A stretch of DNA of 64,000 bases from Candidatus Defluviilinea proxima (lineage in GTDB: Bacteria; Chloroflexota; Anaerolineae; Anaerolineales; Villigracilaceae): the NCBI GenBank assembly GCA_016721115.1, contig JADKIW010000001.1:573501-637500 (forward strand). Direction: 5' to 3'. A program made the translations under genes and the position numbers. Below the pieces are notes generated by a model, which searched no databases, was not told where the DNA came from, and saw nothing but the letters and a program-made list of their open reading frames with translations. This document shows, in pieces, positions 45,659 through 52,908 of the stretch (the stretch's first letter is position 1; each line of letters starts with the position of its first letter).

Positions 45659-47206
45659 TTACTTTATACAAGTAGATGGTGCTTCCTGTAGAACTCTATC
45701 TTGGTTGGAATATCTTGAAACATCCGGCAGGAGATCGTATTGCCCGCCAAAATATTTATTTAAAATAATACGGAATGTGTTCACTGGCGTCACCGTAGGG
45801 TAGAGCATATTATCTCCCCCATCAGGGAGATAATATGCGTTCAATATCTTTACACGGTCGGCATCTGAAAAATAACTATGGTCGCCTTGAATCACAATGA
45901 TTGGGGCAGGATTTGATTTCTCCAATATTGCCTTAACGATCTCCAGCAATCTCGTATTGGCATAAATGACCTGATCACGATAGGCAATGGAGCCTTGTCG
46001 CAGGAAGGGATGAAATCTACCATCAGGGTAAAATACATATGGCTGGTGTATAGTGAACAGGTGGGCATAAACAAATTTTCTGCCTGGCAAGTCAGGTGTT
46101 TTCTCCAAAGAATCCAAGGCAAATAGATTTTGTTGATATTGCAAATATTCACGACTATTTAAAACATCACCAGATGGTATCCATGTTGTTACATAGGATG
46201 GTAGTTTTATGTCCGGATTTCTCTCGATGAATTCCATCAGCGGACGTATAAGAGTCGTTTTCAAAAAGAGATATTGAAAATTCAGCGCCGCCTGACCCGT
46301 CAGGGCTGACTTATCTTTAAAATAATCAAAATAATAGGTCGCTTCAGGAAAGTCAAGTAATGGGTGAAGGCTCTTAAATGTAACGGTAGCATATCCCATG
46401 CTTTTAAATTGTTCTGTTATCAGATTCTTTTGGAGAAAGGGCTTGTAAATAGCCTTGTCGCCGTAATAATCAAGCCCAATGGCATCCAGATAATTCATGT
46501 TTAGAGTCGCTATCATGGATGACGCTGTGGCATCGTAATTACTTTGTGTACAATCGGGAATGTAAAACCCCAAAGATTTCAGCTCAGAAATAAAACCACT
46601 CGTATCAAGGTCAAGTTTTTCCTGAAGAAGATCCTGACGGCTATAAGCATCTACAAGGATATAGTAAACATCTGGTCCTATTGGGTCGGGTGAAGATGCG
46701 CTTTGGGATAAATCAGGCTCAACAACAGGATTCGGTTTAGCGATTCCAAGTTGGACTAAAGGAGTTAAAACTTGTATAACGAGAAAAACGGCTAGAAATA
46801 AAGACACTGAATTCAGCATCTCATTCAGGACAGTATTCTGTGATCGCAGTAAATACACCTGGCCAACAATAAAAAGAATGATCCAAACGGGAAGCAAAAT
46901 TCGATCACGGCCCACTGTCATACCAAACAAACTGAACTGCTGAGCAAAATCATATACATGCCCATAGGAAAAGAACAATAAAAGAGAAAAGCTTGCTGGA
47001 GCCGCAACTTTCTGCCATGACCGAAACACAATCAAAAACAAGGATAAGACAACAACAGCAACAAGCAGGGACGTAATAACCGCCTGTTGAATTGCACTAA
47101 CAACAATCTCGTTACGGTTAAAAACGTACAACGCCAAGACTGGATACAAACCAAACAATACAGGATGGAATAAAAAATTTTTTTTCGCTTTACTTTTTGT
47201 TTTCAT
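45659..47206 (-). CDS. Membrane-anchored sulfatase/alkaline-phosphatase-fold protein
   Basis: 515 aa. Five or so membrane helices (to about residue 150) are followed by a large extracytoplasmic domain of the alkaline phosphatase superfamily (VYYILVDAYSRQDLLQEKLD with the metal-binding Asp; QSNYDATASSMIATL with the candidate Ser/Thr nucleophile; HLFTIHQPYVFYPDGRFH; IIVIQGDHSYFS with the metal-binding Asp-His pair). The plan resembles LTA synthase and phosphoethanolamine transferases. It could transfer or remove a phospho- or sulfo-group on the surface polysaccharide. There is no C-x-P-S-R sulfatase formylglycine motif, so a transferase or phosphatase-like role is more likely than sulfatase. 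It is the last gene of the 46-64 kb minus-strand cluster. Confidence 0.7.
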   Translation of the reverse strand: MKTKSKAKKNFLFHPVLFGLYPVLALYVFNRNEIVVSAIQQAVITSLLVAVVVLSLFLIVFRSWQKVAAPASFSLLLFFSYGHVYDFAQQFSLFGMTVGRDRILLPVWIILFIVGQVYLLRSQNTVLNEMLNSVSLFLAVFLVIQVLTPLVQLGIAKPNPVVEPDLSQSASSPDPIGPDVYYILVDAYSRQDLLQEKLDLDTSGFISELKSLGFYIPDCTQSNYDATASSMIATLNMNYLDAIGLDYYGDKAIYKPFLQKNLITEQFKSMGYATVTFKSLHPLLDFPEATYYFDYFKDKSALTGQAALNFQYLFLKTTLIRPLMEFIERNPDIKLPSYVTTWIPSGDVLNSREYLQYQQNLFALDSLEKTPDLPGRKFVYAHLFTIHQPYVFYPDGRFHPFLRQGSIAYRDQVIYANTRLLEIVKAILEKSNPAPIIVIQGDHSYFSDADRVKILNAYYLPDGGDNMLYPTVTPVNTFRIILNKYFGGQYDLLPDVSRYSNQDRVLQEAPSTCIK

Positions 47207-47284
47207 TCGATTTTCCGTTATTTATATTAAATAGAAAATATGCTTATCAGAGAAATAAACAAAACACAACGAACTGGTAGAAGA

Positions 47285-48280
47285 TTAGGAATAATACCAG
47301 CTAAAAATTTTGTTATAGACCGCCAACAACATCTTCTTGATAAATCCAATTTCAAGAATTTTCCTGCTGACAGAAACCCGCCTCTTTCTACCCCCAGCCT
47401 GCTTCAACTCCCCGCGCAGATACCCCAACGTATTGGACATATTCATCGCCAACGGGTCAGAGACCATCAGGCGCAGTAAACCTGCATCGTTCATGCGTTT
47501 GTCCAACTGGCGGACTTGTCCCATGGGCTTGTCCATGTCAAAGGGCAGGAACTTCTGAAGCGTGGACTTATACGCCGTGAACTGCCAATGACTTGCACCT
47601 GCAATTGCAGTCACGTCCTTCGACTGCGCTCCCCCTTCGGGGACGATGCCGCTCCGCTCAGGACGATAAGTAATGCGCCAGTCTTTCGTCTCGGTATATA
47701 CTTTTTTATTCTCTTCTTCCGTCTGCCCAAGTGACAAGTTAAATTCTAAAAATGTTTCCCATGGGATGAATTGACCATCCTCTAGCTTTGCATTTTCTCT
47801 TGCCCACTTCAATGTGTTTTCATAAAACTCAGGCGGCGTGCGAAAGGGACGCGCGGTCACCATGCCGACATTCGGAAAGGTTTCGAGAATCTCCACGGAA
47901 CGCGAGAGCCACTTCGGGGAAAATAAAACATCCGCGTCGGTGTAAGCAATGATCTCGCCTGGCGCACCTGCCAGCATTACATTCCATGCACCACCCTTAC
48001 CCATGTTCTTCTCGGAGAGGATCAAATATTGGATTCGTCCTTCTTCTTTTTCTTTCACGAGAAAGTCACGCACTTCAGCACACGAGCCATTATCAAAGAC
48101 CATCAAGTCGAATGGTAGACCCGCATCCTTGCGCATGGATTCGAGCGAGACTTTCAGCACATCGAGGGTCTCAGCATAAAATCCACTGAGGAAGGGAATG
48201 TAATTCAATAGCGCAACCGTTATTCGTTCGGGCTTGGCTACGTCTTTGACGAACTTGGCAGGGTTTTGACCTTTACGCAT
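47285..48280 (-). CDS. GT2-family glycosyltransferase
   Basis: 331 aa from the ATG at 48280; an upstream start at 48346 would add 22 residues encoded by an AT-rich direct repeat (48280-48320) and is less likely. GT-A fold: NYIPFLSGFYAETLDVLKVS, FDLMVFDNGS, ILSEKNMGKGGAWNVMLAG, IAYTDADVLFSPKWL with the DxD motif. A repeat of the 'CGTCCTTCG...AGGACG' type (47614-47667) lies in frame inside the gene and encodes most of YRPERSGIVPEGGAQSKD. It starts just after the neighbouring glycosyltransferase. Donor unknown. Confidence 0.8.
   Translation of the reverse strand: MRKGQNPAKFVKDVAKPERITVALLNYIPFLSGFYAETLDVLKVSLESMRKDAGLPFDLMVFDNGSCAEVRDFLVKEKEEGRIQYLILSEKNMGKGGAWNVMLAGAPGEIIAYTDADVLFSPKWLSRSVEILETFPNVGMVTARPFRTPPEFYENTLKWARENAKLEDGQFIPWETFLEFNLSLGQTEEENKKVYTETKDWRITYRPERSGIVPEGGAQSKDVTAIAGASHWQFTAYKSTLQKFLPFDMDKPMGQVRQLDKRMNDAGLLRLMVSDPLAMNMSNTLGYLRGELKQAGGRKRRVSVSRKILEIGFIKKMLLAVYNKIFSWYYS
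47614..47667. repeat. Intergenic-type hairpin repeat lying in frame inside a glycosyltransferase gene
   Basis: The element begins CGTCCTTCGACTGCGCTCCC and ends CTCCGCTCAGGACG, and the two ends are imperfect inverted copies. It codes for residues in the region YRPERSGIVPEGGAQSKD of the GT2 protein, a stretch with no place in the GT-A core. Confidence 0.75.
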
Positions 48281-48325
48281 GTGGCGATTTCCGATTTTTG
48301 ATTTTGGATTTACGATTTGAAAAAC
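48280..48325. repeat. AT-rich direct-repeat segment at a gene junction
   Basis: Consecutive units of the type 'GATTTCCGATTTTTGATTTT' and 'GGATTTACGATTTG' lie between two glycosyltransferase genes. This simple 10-12-bp phrase repeats with small changes. It produces an apparent N-terminal extension (VFQIVNPKSKIGN) of the GT2 protein and overlaps the end of the next gene. Confidence 0.65.
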
Positions 48326-49161
48326 TTTGCGATTCGCTTTTTCCATCGTTTTGGACGGGCGATGTTTTCGATCATGTTTTCGGGCAGAAAGAAGAAGATG
48401 GCTCGTAAGAATAATTCCAGCTTGCGTGTCAAACGCAATGACGTCATCTTCGGGCGAGAAAGTTTACCATTCGCCAACTGGTGAGTCGAATCAAGAATCG
48501 TGTAGCGAATGTTGGCTTGTCCGCCCGCGAGACGGATGTTTTCGTTCGTTTCGGGGTGTTCGTAGTGAGGTCTGCCATTGGGCAAGTGAGAGTAATCATG
48601 GTTTTGATGGACGATCATGATGGATGGCGTGCAGTCAATCACAGCCCAGCCTTCCTTGCGGGCTTTGTAAATCATCCAATTATCCCAACCTGCCCGACCG
48701 ATCGTGAAGTTGGGAATATCAAGGTAAGAAGAAAGAGGAAAGAGAAAGAAATCGGAGCCAGCGGGGCGATGAAGGAAGCCCTGACCGTGGACCGTAGACC
48801 GCAGACGATTCTCCCAACCGTTTGTGAAATCGAGAGGCTGAGTTATGTCCAAATCCCATCGCTGACTAAGTAAAACGAATTTATCTTTGAGTTTGACAGC
48901 CTGTTTCGCCGCTTCGACAAAGTCGGGCATGAGGATCATATCTGCATTGATGATGCAGAGGAGATCGCTGTTTGAGTTTTCACGGGCAAGCTGAAACATG
49001 GACGAGATCAACGGCACACCCGATTCATTCCGCGCTACATTGGGGATGTGCCTGACTCCAAGTTCCCTCGCAACTTCGGCGAGACCTGTCTCTTCGCCGA
49101 GCAAAACAACATCAACATCAGGGAGAAGAATCCACGACTTGATCGCGTTGCGTTGGATCAT
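48310..49161 (-). CDS. GT-A glycosyltransferase, apparent N-terminal frameshift
   Basis: 283 aa from the ATG at 49161. Motifs: VVLLGEETGLAEVARELGV, LLCIINADMILMPDF with an NAD-type metal motif, and FTIGRAGWDNWMIYKARKEG. The ATG at 49161 has no ribosome site, and coding-like sequence continues upstream in the same frame (FILRPKPFTDPHIA) without a start codon. In the -1 frame an ATG at 49217 reads MPLITLFSAP and joins it if one base is added in the run at 49186-49192. So the true protein probably starts at 49217 and is interrupted here by a 1-bp deletion or a sequencing error. A repeat of the 'ACCGTGGACCGTAGACCG' type lies in frame at about 48782-48808. Confidence 0.72.
   Translation of the reverse strand: MIQRNAIKSWILLPDVDVVLLGEETGLAEVARELGVRHIPNVARNESGVPLISSMFQLARENSNSDLLCIINADMILMPDFVEAAKQAVKLKDKFVLLSQRWDLDITQPLDFTNGWENRLRSTVHGQGFLHRPAGSDFFLFPLSSYLDIPNFTIGRAGWDNWMIYKARKEGWAVIDCTPSIMIVHQNHDYSHLPNGRPHYEHPETNENIRLAGGQANIRYTILDSTHQLANGKLSRPKMTSLRLTRKLELFLRAIFFFLPENMIENIARPKRWKKRIAKFFKS
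48782..48808. repeat. 'CCGTAGACCG' repeat inside a glycosyltransferase gene
   Basis: Overlapping units of the type ACCGTGGACCGTAGACCGC. Related units are seen at 53471-53532. It encodes NRLRSTVHG in the minus-strand glycosyltransferase. Confidence 0.55.
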
Positions 49162-49232
49162 CGCGATGTGAGGGTCTGTGAAAGGTTTGGGGCGGAGAAT
49201 AAAGTGATAAGGGGCATGAAATTCGTTGGTAG

Positions 49233-49264
49233 GTTGAAACGTTTGAACGTTCTAACGTTTCAAC
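49233..49264. repeat. Palindromic repeat at a gene end (family A, copy 2)
   Basis: A 32-bp palindrome-like element (GTTGAAACGTTTGAACG in front). The 24 bases 49241-49264 match 11028-11051 except at two positions. It supplies the last codons and the TAG stop (49252-49254) of the spsF gene. Confidence 0.75.
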
Positions 49265-50067
49265 GCCCTTTTGTCGATATCTTTCAAAGTTTTGTGTTGC
49301 ACACCTGCGTTGATCTTCATCAACTCAGGATTGTCGTGAACCAGATCGAGGACTTCTTTCCAGGTGAAATCATCTCTTCCATCGAAATGACCGTATACCT
49401 GACGCATGAATTCCAGGTCTTCAGGGGTGTCGACCGTCCAGCGGTAGTCGCCGAAGTCGGTGGTGTGATGGATGAGAGCGATATTATATCCGCGTGGAGA
49501 TGTTCCTGTTTCGAGGGTTCGGCTTTGACGGGTGAGTTCGACGCCTTCGTAGAAGTAGGGCATGGCGTGTTCGCGGTGTTGGGGTTCTTTGGCTTCCTTC
49601 CATGCCTTGGCAAGGACTTTGAACGTGCAGGCTTCCACATCCAAGCCAATGGGATAGGTGCGAGGATAGGGTGGAGGGAGACGGTTGCAGACGAAGTCGT
49701 ATTCGTCTTCTAGGAGAGTATTGACCACATTATCGATCAGTTCAGGGTCAATGACGGGACAATCCGCAGTGATGCGGACAACGTAATCCGCCTTCGCTTG
49801 TTTGGCGGCTTGATAGTAACGGTCGAGCACATCATAGAGACTGCCGCGCGTGAAAGGGATTCCGTTGAAGTCGCAGTATTCGGCGACGGGATCGTCGGAG
49901 GGATCGGTTGTCGTGGCGAATAAGGTTTGGGAAACAGAAGCAGACCGCGAGGTCCGAATGAAGACGCGCTGCAACATGGGTTGACCCGCAATGTCTGCGA
50001 GGATCTTGCCAGGCAAACGCGATGAGGACATGCGTCCCTGAATGATGGCTACTACTTTTTCAGTCAT
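49252..50067 (-). CDS. spsF: SpsF-type CMP-sugar (nonulosonate) cytidylyltransferase
   Basis: 271 aa. The nucleotidyltransferase start is VVAIIQGRMSSSRLPGKILADI (the 'RmxSsRLPGK' signature), followed by TLFATTTDPSDDPVAEYC, VVRITADCPVIDPELID, GLDVEACTFKVLAKAWKEA and YRWTVDTPEDLEFM. SpsF proteins occur with SpsE (NeuB-like) in spore-coat and capsule loci, where the pair make and activate a nonulosonate. Here NeuB is 4 kb upstream in the same cluster. It overlaps the DUF4910 gene by 4 bp. The last codons come from repeat family A. Confidence 0.88.
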   Translation of the reverse strand: MTEKVVAIIQGRMSSSRLPGKILADIAGQPMLQRVFIRTSRSASVSQTLFATTTDPSDDPVAEYCDFNGIPFTRGSLYDVLDRYYQAAKQAKADYVVRITADCPVIDPELIDNVVNTLLEDEYDFVCNRLPPPYPRTYPIGLDVEACTFKVLAKAWKEAKEPQHREHAMPYFYEGVELTRQSRTLETGTSPRGYNIALIHHTTDFGDYRWTVDTPEDLEFMRQVYGHFDGRDDFTWKEVLDLVHDNPELMKINAGVQHKTLKDIDKRALKR

Positions 50068-51389
50068 TGAGTCTGCCCTTCGGACGGGATCGGCTGAGGA
50101 GTCACAAATCCTTTTGCTTTAAATTTTTCAACGTAATCGCGGACGGTCTGATAATCGAGACCGACCTGCTCGGCGATGTCGAAGATCGTGTGCTCGCCTT
50201 CGAAGCGCATCATGATCTTTTCGATGGCACGGTTGAGCGCCCAGTTATCGCGCCAATCGACCCATAGACCGTGACCGCTGAGAAACACGGGACCGCGGAA
50301 GGTGCGCTTGGGAATGTAGTTGCTGGCGTAGATGCGGATGATCTCTTCAGCAGTTTGCGCCGCACCGATGAGCATCTCTTCGTGCATGATGTCGAGATTG
50401 TCGTCGGTGGTGTGATACTCGTCGTAGGGGAAACGGTTTAGCGAAATGCACGGCACATTGACGCCAGGTCCGTTGATGACGCGTTCATCGTTGGCGGGAG
50501 CGGCGGCGAAATCACGTTCGTCGTGAGGTGTATCGCGCAAAACATAATTCGTGATGCGGTCGAGGAGATGATCGTGTTGACGTGTGTGATGCCACGCAAT
50601 TTGATTTTGATTGCCCGTCATCTCCATGAAGATGCCACCGCGCAGATTCGGGATGAGCGACTCGTTGTGCGCGAGCCAGGCGATGGTGCCGATGGTCTCA
50701 GGTCCAAACCAAAAACGGACGCTCATCGAGCCAGGGGGAAGCGGATTCACCGCAAGTCGCCGCGCCAACTCGATGGTGCTGACCACGCCTGCGCCATCGT
50801 CATTGGCTTGCATGGGATGACAGGTATGCGCCTGTACAAGGAACTCGCCCGCCTCGGGATTGGGTCCGCCCTCGGGGTGGATGATCGCCGTTGCGACTTT
50901 GAATCCCTGTTTGGGGTCGGTGATGAATTCACAGTTGATTACCGCGTGATATTTTTTGTTACGCGGGAGTTTATCGAAGGTGTTCTTCGGCAGACAGAAT
51001 CCCCAGTCACGTTCGTAGTATTTGAAGACCCACGGCACGGTGTGCGGACGTTTCTCGTTGAAATACAAATGTGGCTGGAGTTCTTCAAAGGTCAGAACTT
51101 TATCGGTTGGCAATGAATACGAAACGATGTGAAGCGGATTGTCCTTGAAGTCCACGATGCGTTCGCCATCTTCTGTTTCGAGGTACGCCTCATGGACAAT
51201 ATAGCGCTCAGGCACTTTCCATGTCCAGACGGGAGTCAGCGGGGCGTAGGTCTCGATGGTGTAGTTGGATGAGTCGGGCATGTACGAGCCGACGATCTCC
51301 AACGTTTTGTCGTGGTCGTCAGAGGCGAGGGTGCGGTGCAGGGGAAAGAATTCCGCGAGGATAAATTTGAGGGATGGGTAGGGTTTCAT
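50064..51389 (-). CDS. DUF4910 aminopeptidase-like protein with winged-helix tail
   Basis: 441 aa from the ATG at 51389 (overlaps the stop of the preceding gene as ATGA; TTG at 51419 is an alternative). The body resembles M28/DUF4910 zinc-peptidases: FLVQAHTCHPMQANDDGAGV (a His/Asp-rich metal site), FGPETIGTIAWLAHNE, VPCISLNRFPYDEYHTTDDN. The last 70 residues look like a small winged helix (IFDIAEQVGLDYQTVRDYVE). Proteins of this type sit in polysaccharide loci with NeuB/SpsF and may remove an amino-acid or acyl group from a glycan precursor. The metal ligands appear intact. Exact reaction unknown. Confidence 0.75.
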   Translation of the reverse strand: MKPYPSLKFILAEFFPLHRTLASDDHDKTLEIVGSYMPDSSNYTIETYAPLTPVWTWKVPERYIVHEAYLETEDGERIVDFKDNPLHIVSYSLPTDKVLTFEELQPHLYFNEKRPHTVPWVFKYYERDWGFCLPKNTFDKLPRNKKYHAVINCEFITDPKQGFKVATAIIHPEGGPNPEAGEFLVQAHTCHPMQANDDGAGVVSTIELARRLAVNPLPPGSMSVRFWFGPETIGTIAWLAHNESLIPNLRGGIFMEMTGNQNQIAWHHTRQHDHLLDRITNYVLRDTPHDERDFAAAPANDERVINGPGVNVPCISLNRFPYDEYHTTDDNLDIMHEEMLIGAAQTAEEIIRIYASNYIPKRTFRGPVFLSGHGLWVDWRDNWALNRAIEKIMMRFEGEHTIFDIAEQVGLDYQTVRDYVEKFKAKGFVTPQPIPSEGQTQ

Positions 51390-51799
51390 AAGGGAGAAAT
51401 ATTTTCCAGAATAGCACAATTACCTGCAAGTATCTGAATATTGAAAGCAGGTTTCCGAATAGTAAAAAGTTCATGTTGTTGTGCAAAAGCATCAATCATA
51501 TTGTCTGCAACTTCTACGATACCCTTTTGGAGCAACTTTTTCCGTTCCCCAGTATCACTCAATTCAAAATCTACACTTACCCAACTCATAGGTCCTTGGA
51601 AATACCAAACTGATTCAAAGCTCAAGCAAAATGCAGGCTTAGGATTATTTACTTGAGCATGAACGGCCACAATTAAATGTCGAAGGCTTCGTGTGTATCG
51701 AAAAACAGCACAGTTATATAAATTCGGATCACTTATATTGAAATCGAGTTCATTATGGACTCGGGGATGCGGAGGTTGCCAAATAGAGTTTGATTTCAT
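51386..51799 (-). CDS. Unrecognised 137-aa soluble protein
   Basis: 137 aa. No family was recognised. It is compact, with a beta-rich first part (SDPNLYNCAVFRYTRSLRHL, then IVAVHAQVNNPKPAFCL) and a helical end, and no signal or membrane segment. It overlaps the start of the DUF4910 gene by 4 bp and so is expressed with it. Starts and codon use look like the neighbours. Confidence 0.5.
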   Translation of the reverse strand: MKSNSIWQPPHPRVHNELDFNISDPNLYNCAVFRYTRSLRHLIVAVHAQVNNPKPAFCLSFESVWYFQGPMSWVSVDFELSDTGERKKLLQKGIVEVADNMIDAFAQQHELFTIRKPAFNIQILAGNCAILENISPL

Positions 51800-51869
51800 A
51801 GAATTATTTTGCCACGAATTTACTCTTCGAGTACGATATCACTGATTATCACGGAAAAACCAATTTTGA

Positions 51870-51931
51870 ACCACTGAGTCACAGAGACACTGAGAAAATT
51901 TAGAGCTCCGTGCCTCAGTGTCTCCGTGGTT
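51870..51931. repeat. Intergenic inverted repeat (family C, copy 1)
   Basis: ACCACTGAGTCACAGAGACA at the left and GTGTCTCCGTGGTT at the right are inverted relatives, with CTCAGTG at the inner right. The gap it stands in (51800-51989) holds nothing else recognised. A second copy is at 63579-63633. Confidence 0.8.
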
Positions 51932-51989
51932 AAGGTCTTGAGTCTTTCAGAAGAAACGAAAATCAGTGCAAATCTGTGTCAATCCGTGG

Positions 51990-52757
51990 CTAAGAATCCT
52001 TCTTATCAATGTAATACAACAAAAACGGATCGCGCTTCATCTCACGCGCCGTGAACTCATAGACTTCATTCGCCTTCATCAACTTTACATCCGCATCACC
52101 GACCTTGCGACTCTGGATGATCCCCGCTTCCTCCATCAACGCACCCATCGGGTCGACCATCGTCATCACGCCCTTATCAATGTCACGCACCAACATCTCG
52201 AACGTATCCGTGTACGTAACCCCGTTCTCGTCCGTCACTTCGCCAGTGAACTGTTTCAGGAAACGATAGTCCACGCCTTCCATTTGCTCGATGTGGTGAA
52301 AGAACGTCATGCTGTTGTTATACGACAACCCGATCACCATGATCTTCCCATCCAGGTCGCGCAACTTCCCAAACACCGAGTTCCGTTCATACGCACTCTT
52401 ATACCGCAGGCTCCCCAACATATCGGCGTGCTTTCCCAAGATCGCAAACGAATAGAACGGATGAAACACCCGTTTCGCCCTCAGGTCCATCCGCACCACT
52501 TCCGTCAACGCGCCCATCTTCGACCGCGTCTTACGCACATCCCACGGCTTGCCCTGATTGAAATCAAAATTGAACGTCGGCATGATCAGCGTCCCATCGC
52601 CGTCCGTGCCCAGAGCCGTCTCCAACGCTCGCACCACCGTCTGCGGTCCGCCGTCCACCTCGCCCAACGACTTATATGAACTATGCACCAGCAACGTATC
52701 CCCCTCCGCCACCCCCAACTCCCGAAACCCCTCGACCAATTCTTCAAATGTGTACAT
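51990..52757 (-). CDS. AAC(3)-family N-acetyltransferase
   Basis: 255 aa. It has the aminoglycoside 3-N-acetyltransferase fold: LLVHSSYKSLGEVDGG, TLIMPTFNFDFNQGKPWDVR, and MTFFHHIEQMEGVDYRF, with the typical His region. In glycan loci this family acetylates amino sugars from acetyl-CoA. Here it probably acts on a precursor of the surface polysaccharide rather than on antibiotics, given the neighbours. The length is close to normal. It has no partner overlapping it; repeats flank it on both sides. Confidence 0.82.
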   Translation of the reverse strand: MYTFEELVEGFRELGVAEGDTLLVHSSYKSLGEVDGGPQTVVRALETALGTDGDGTLIMPTFNFDFNQGKPWDVRKTRSKMGALTEVVRMDLRAKRVFHPFYSFAILGKHADMLGSLRYKSAYERNSVFGKLRDLDGKIMVIGLSYNNSMTFFHHIEQMEGVDYRFLKQFTGEVTDENGVTYTDTFEMLVRDIDKGVMTMVDPMGALMEEAGIIQSRKVGDADVKLMKANEVYEFTAREMKRDPFLLYYIDKKDS

Positions 52758-52768
52758 ATCACCTCTAT

Positions 52769-52805
52769 GTCATTGCGAGGGCGATAGCCCGAAGCAATCT
52801 CATGA
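52769..52805. repeat. Intergenic hairpin repeat 'CATTGCGAGGGCGATAGCCC'
   Basis: A short element containing CATTGCGAGGGCGATAGCCC and GAAGCAATCTC, which form an imperfect hairpin. It lies just upstream of the AAC(3)-family gene. Such units are known as dispersed repeats in many bacteria; no second copy was seen in the window. Confidence 0.5.
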
Positions 52806-52908
52806 TTTTTGGATAAATTCCAACTTTATAGCATTTCTCTTCACTGACACACGCTTCATTCTTAACCGAAGCCTGATACATCTCAAAAAGCCTTCTCTCC
52901 CCTCAGCC

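Noticed and set aside
45659..47206. Sulfatase that would remove the sulfate added by the sulfotransferases
   Set aside because: The alkaline-phosphatase-superfamily fold is likely, but the formylglycine motif (C/S-x-P-x-R) of true sulfatases was not found. A transferase or phosphatase-like role is more likely.
51990..52757. Aminoglycoside resistance gene
   Set aside because: The fold fits AAC(3), but its place in a polysaccharide cluster and the wide role of the family in sugar acetylation make resistance unlikely.
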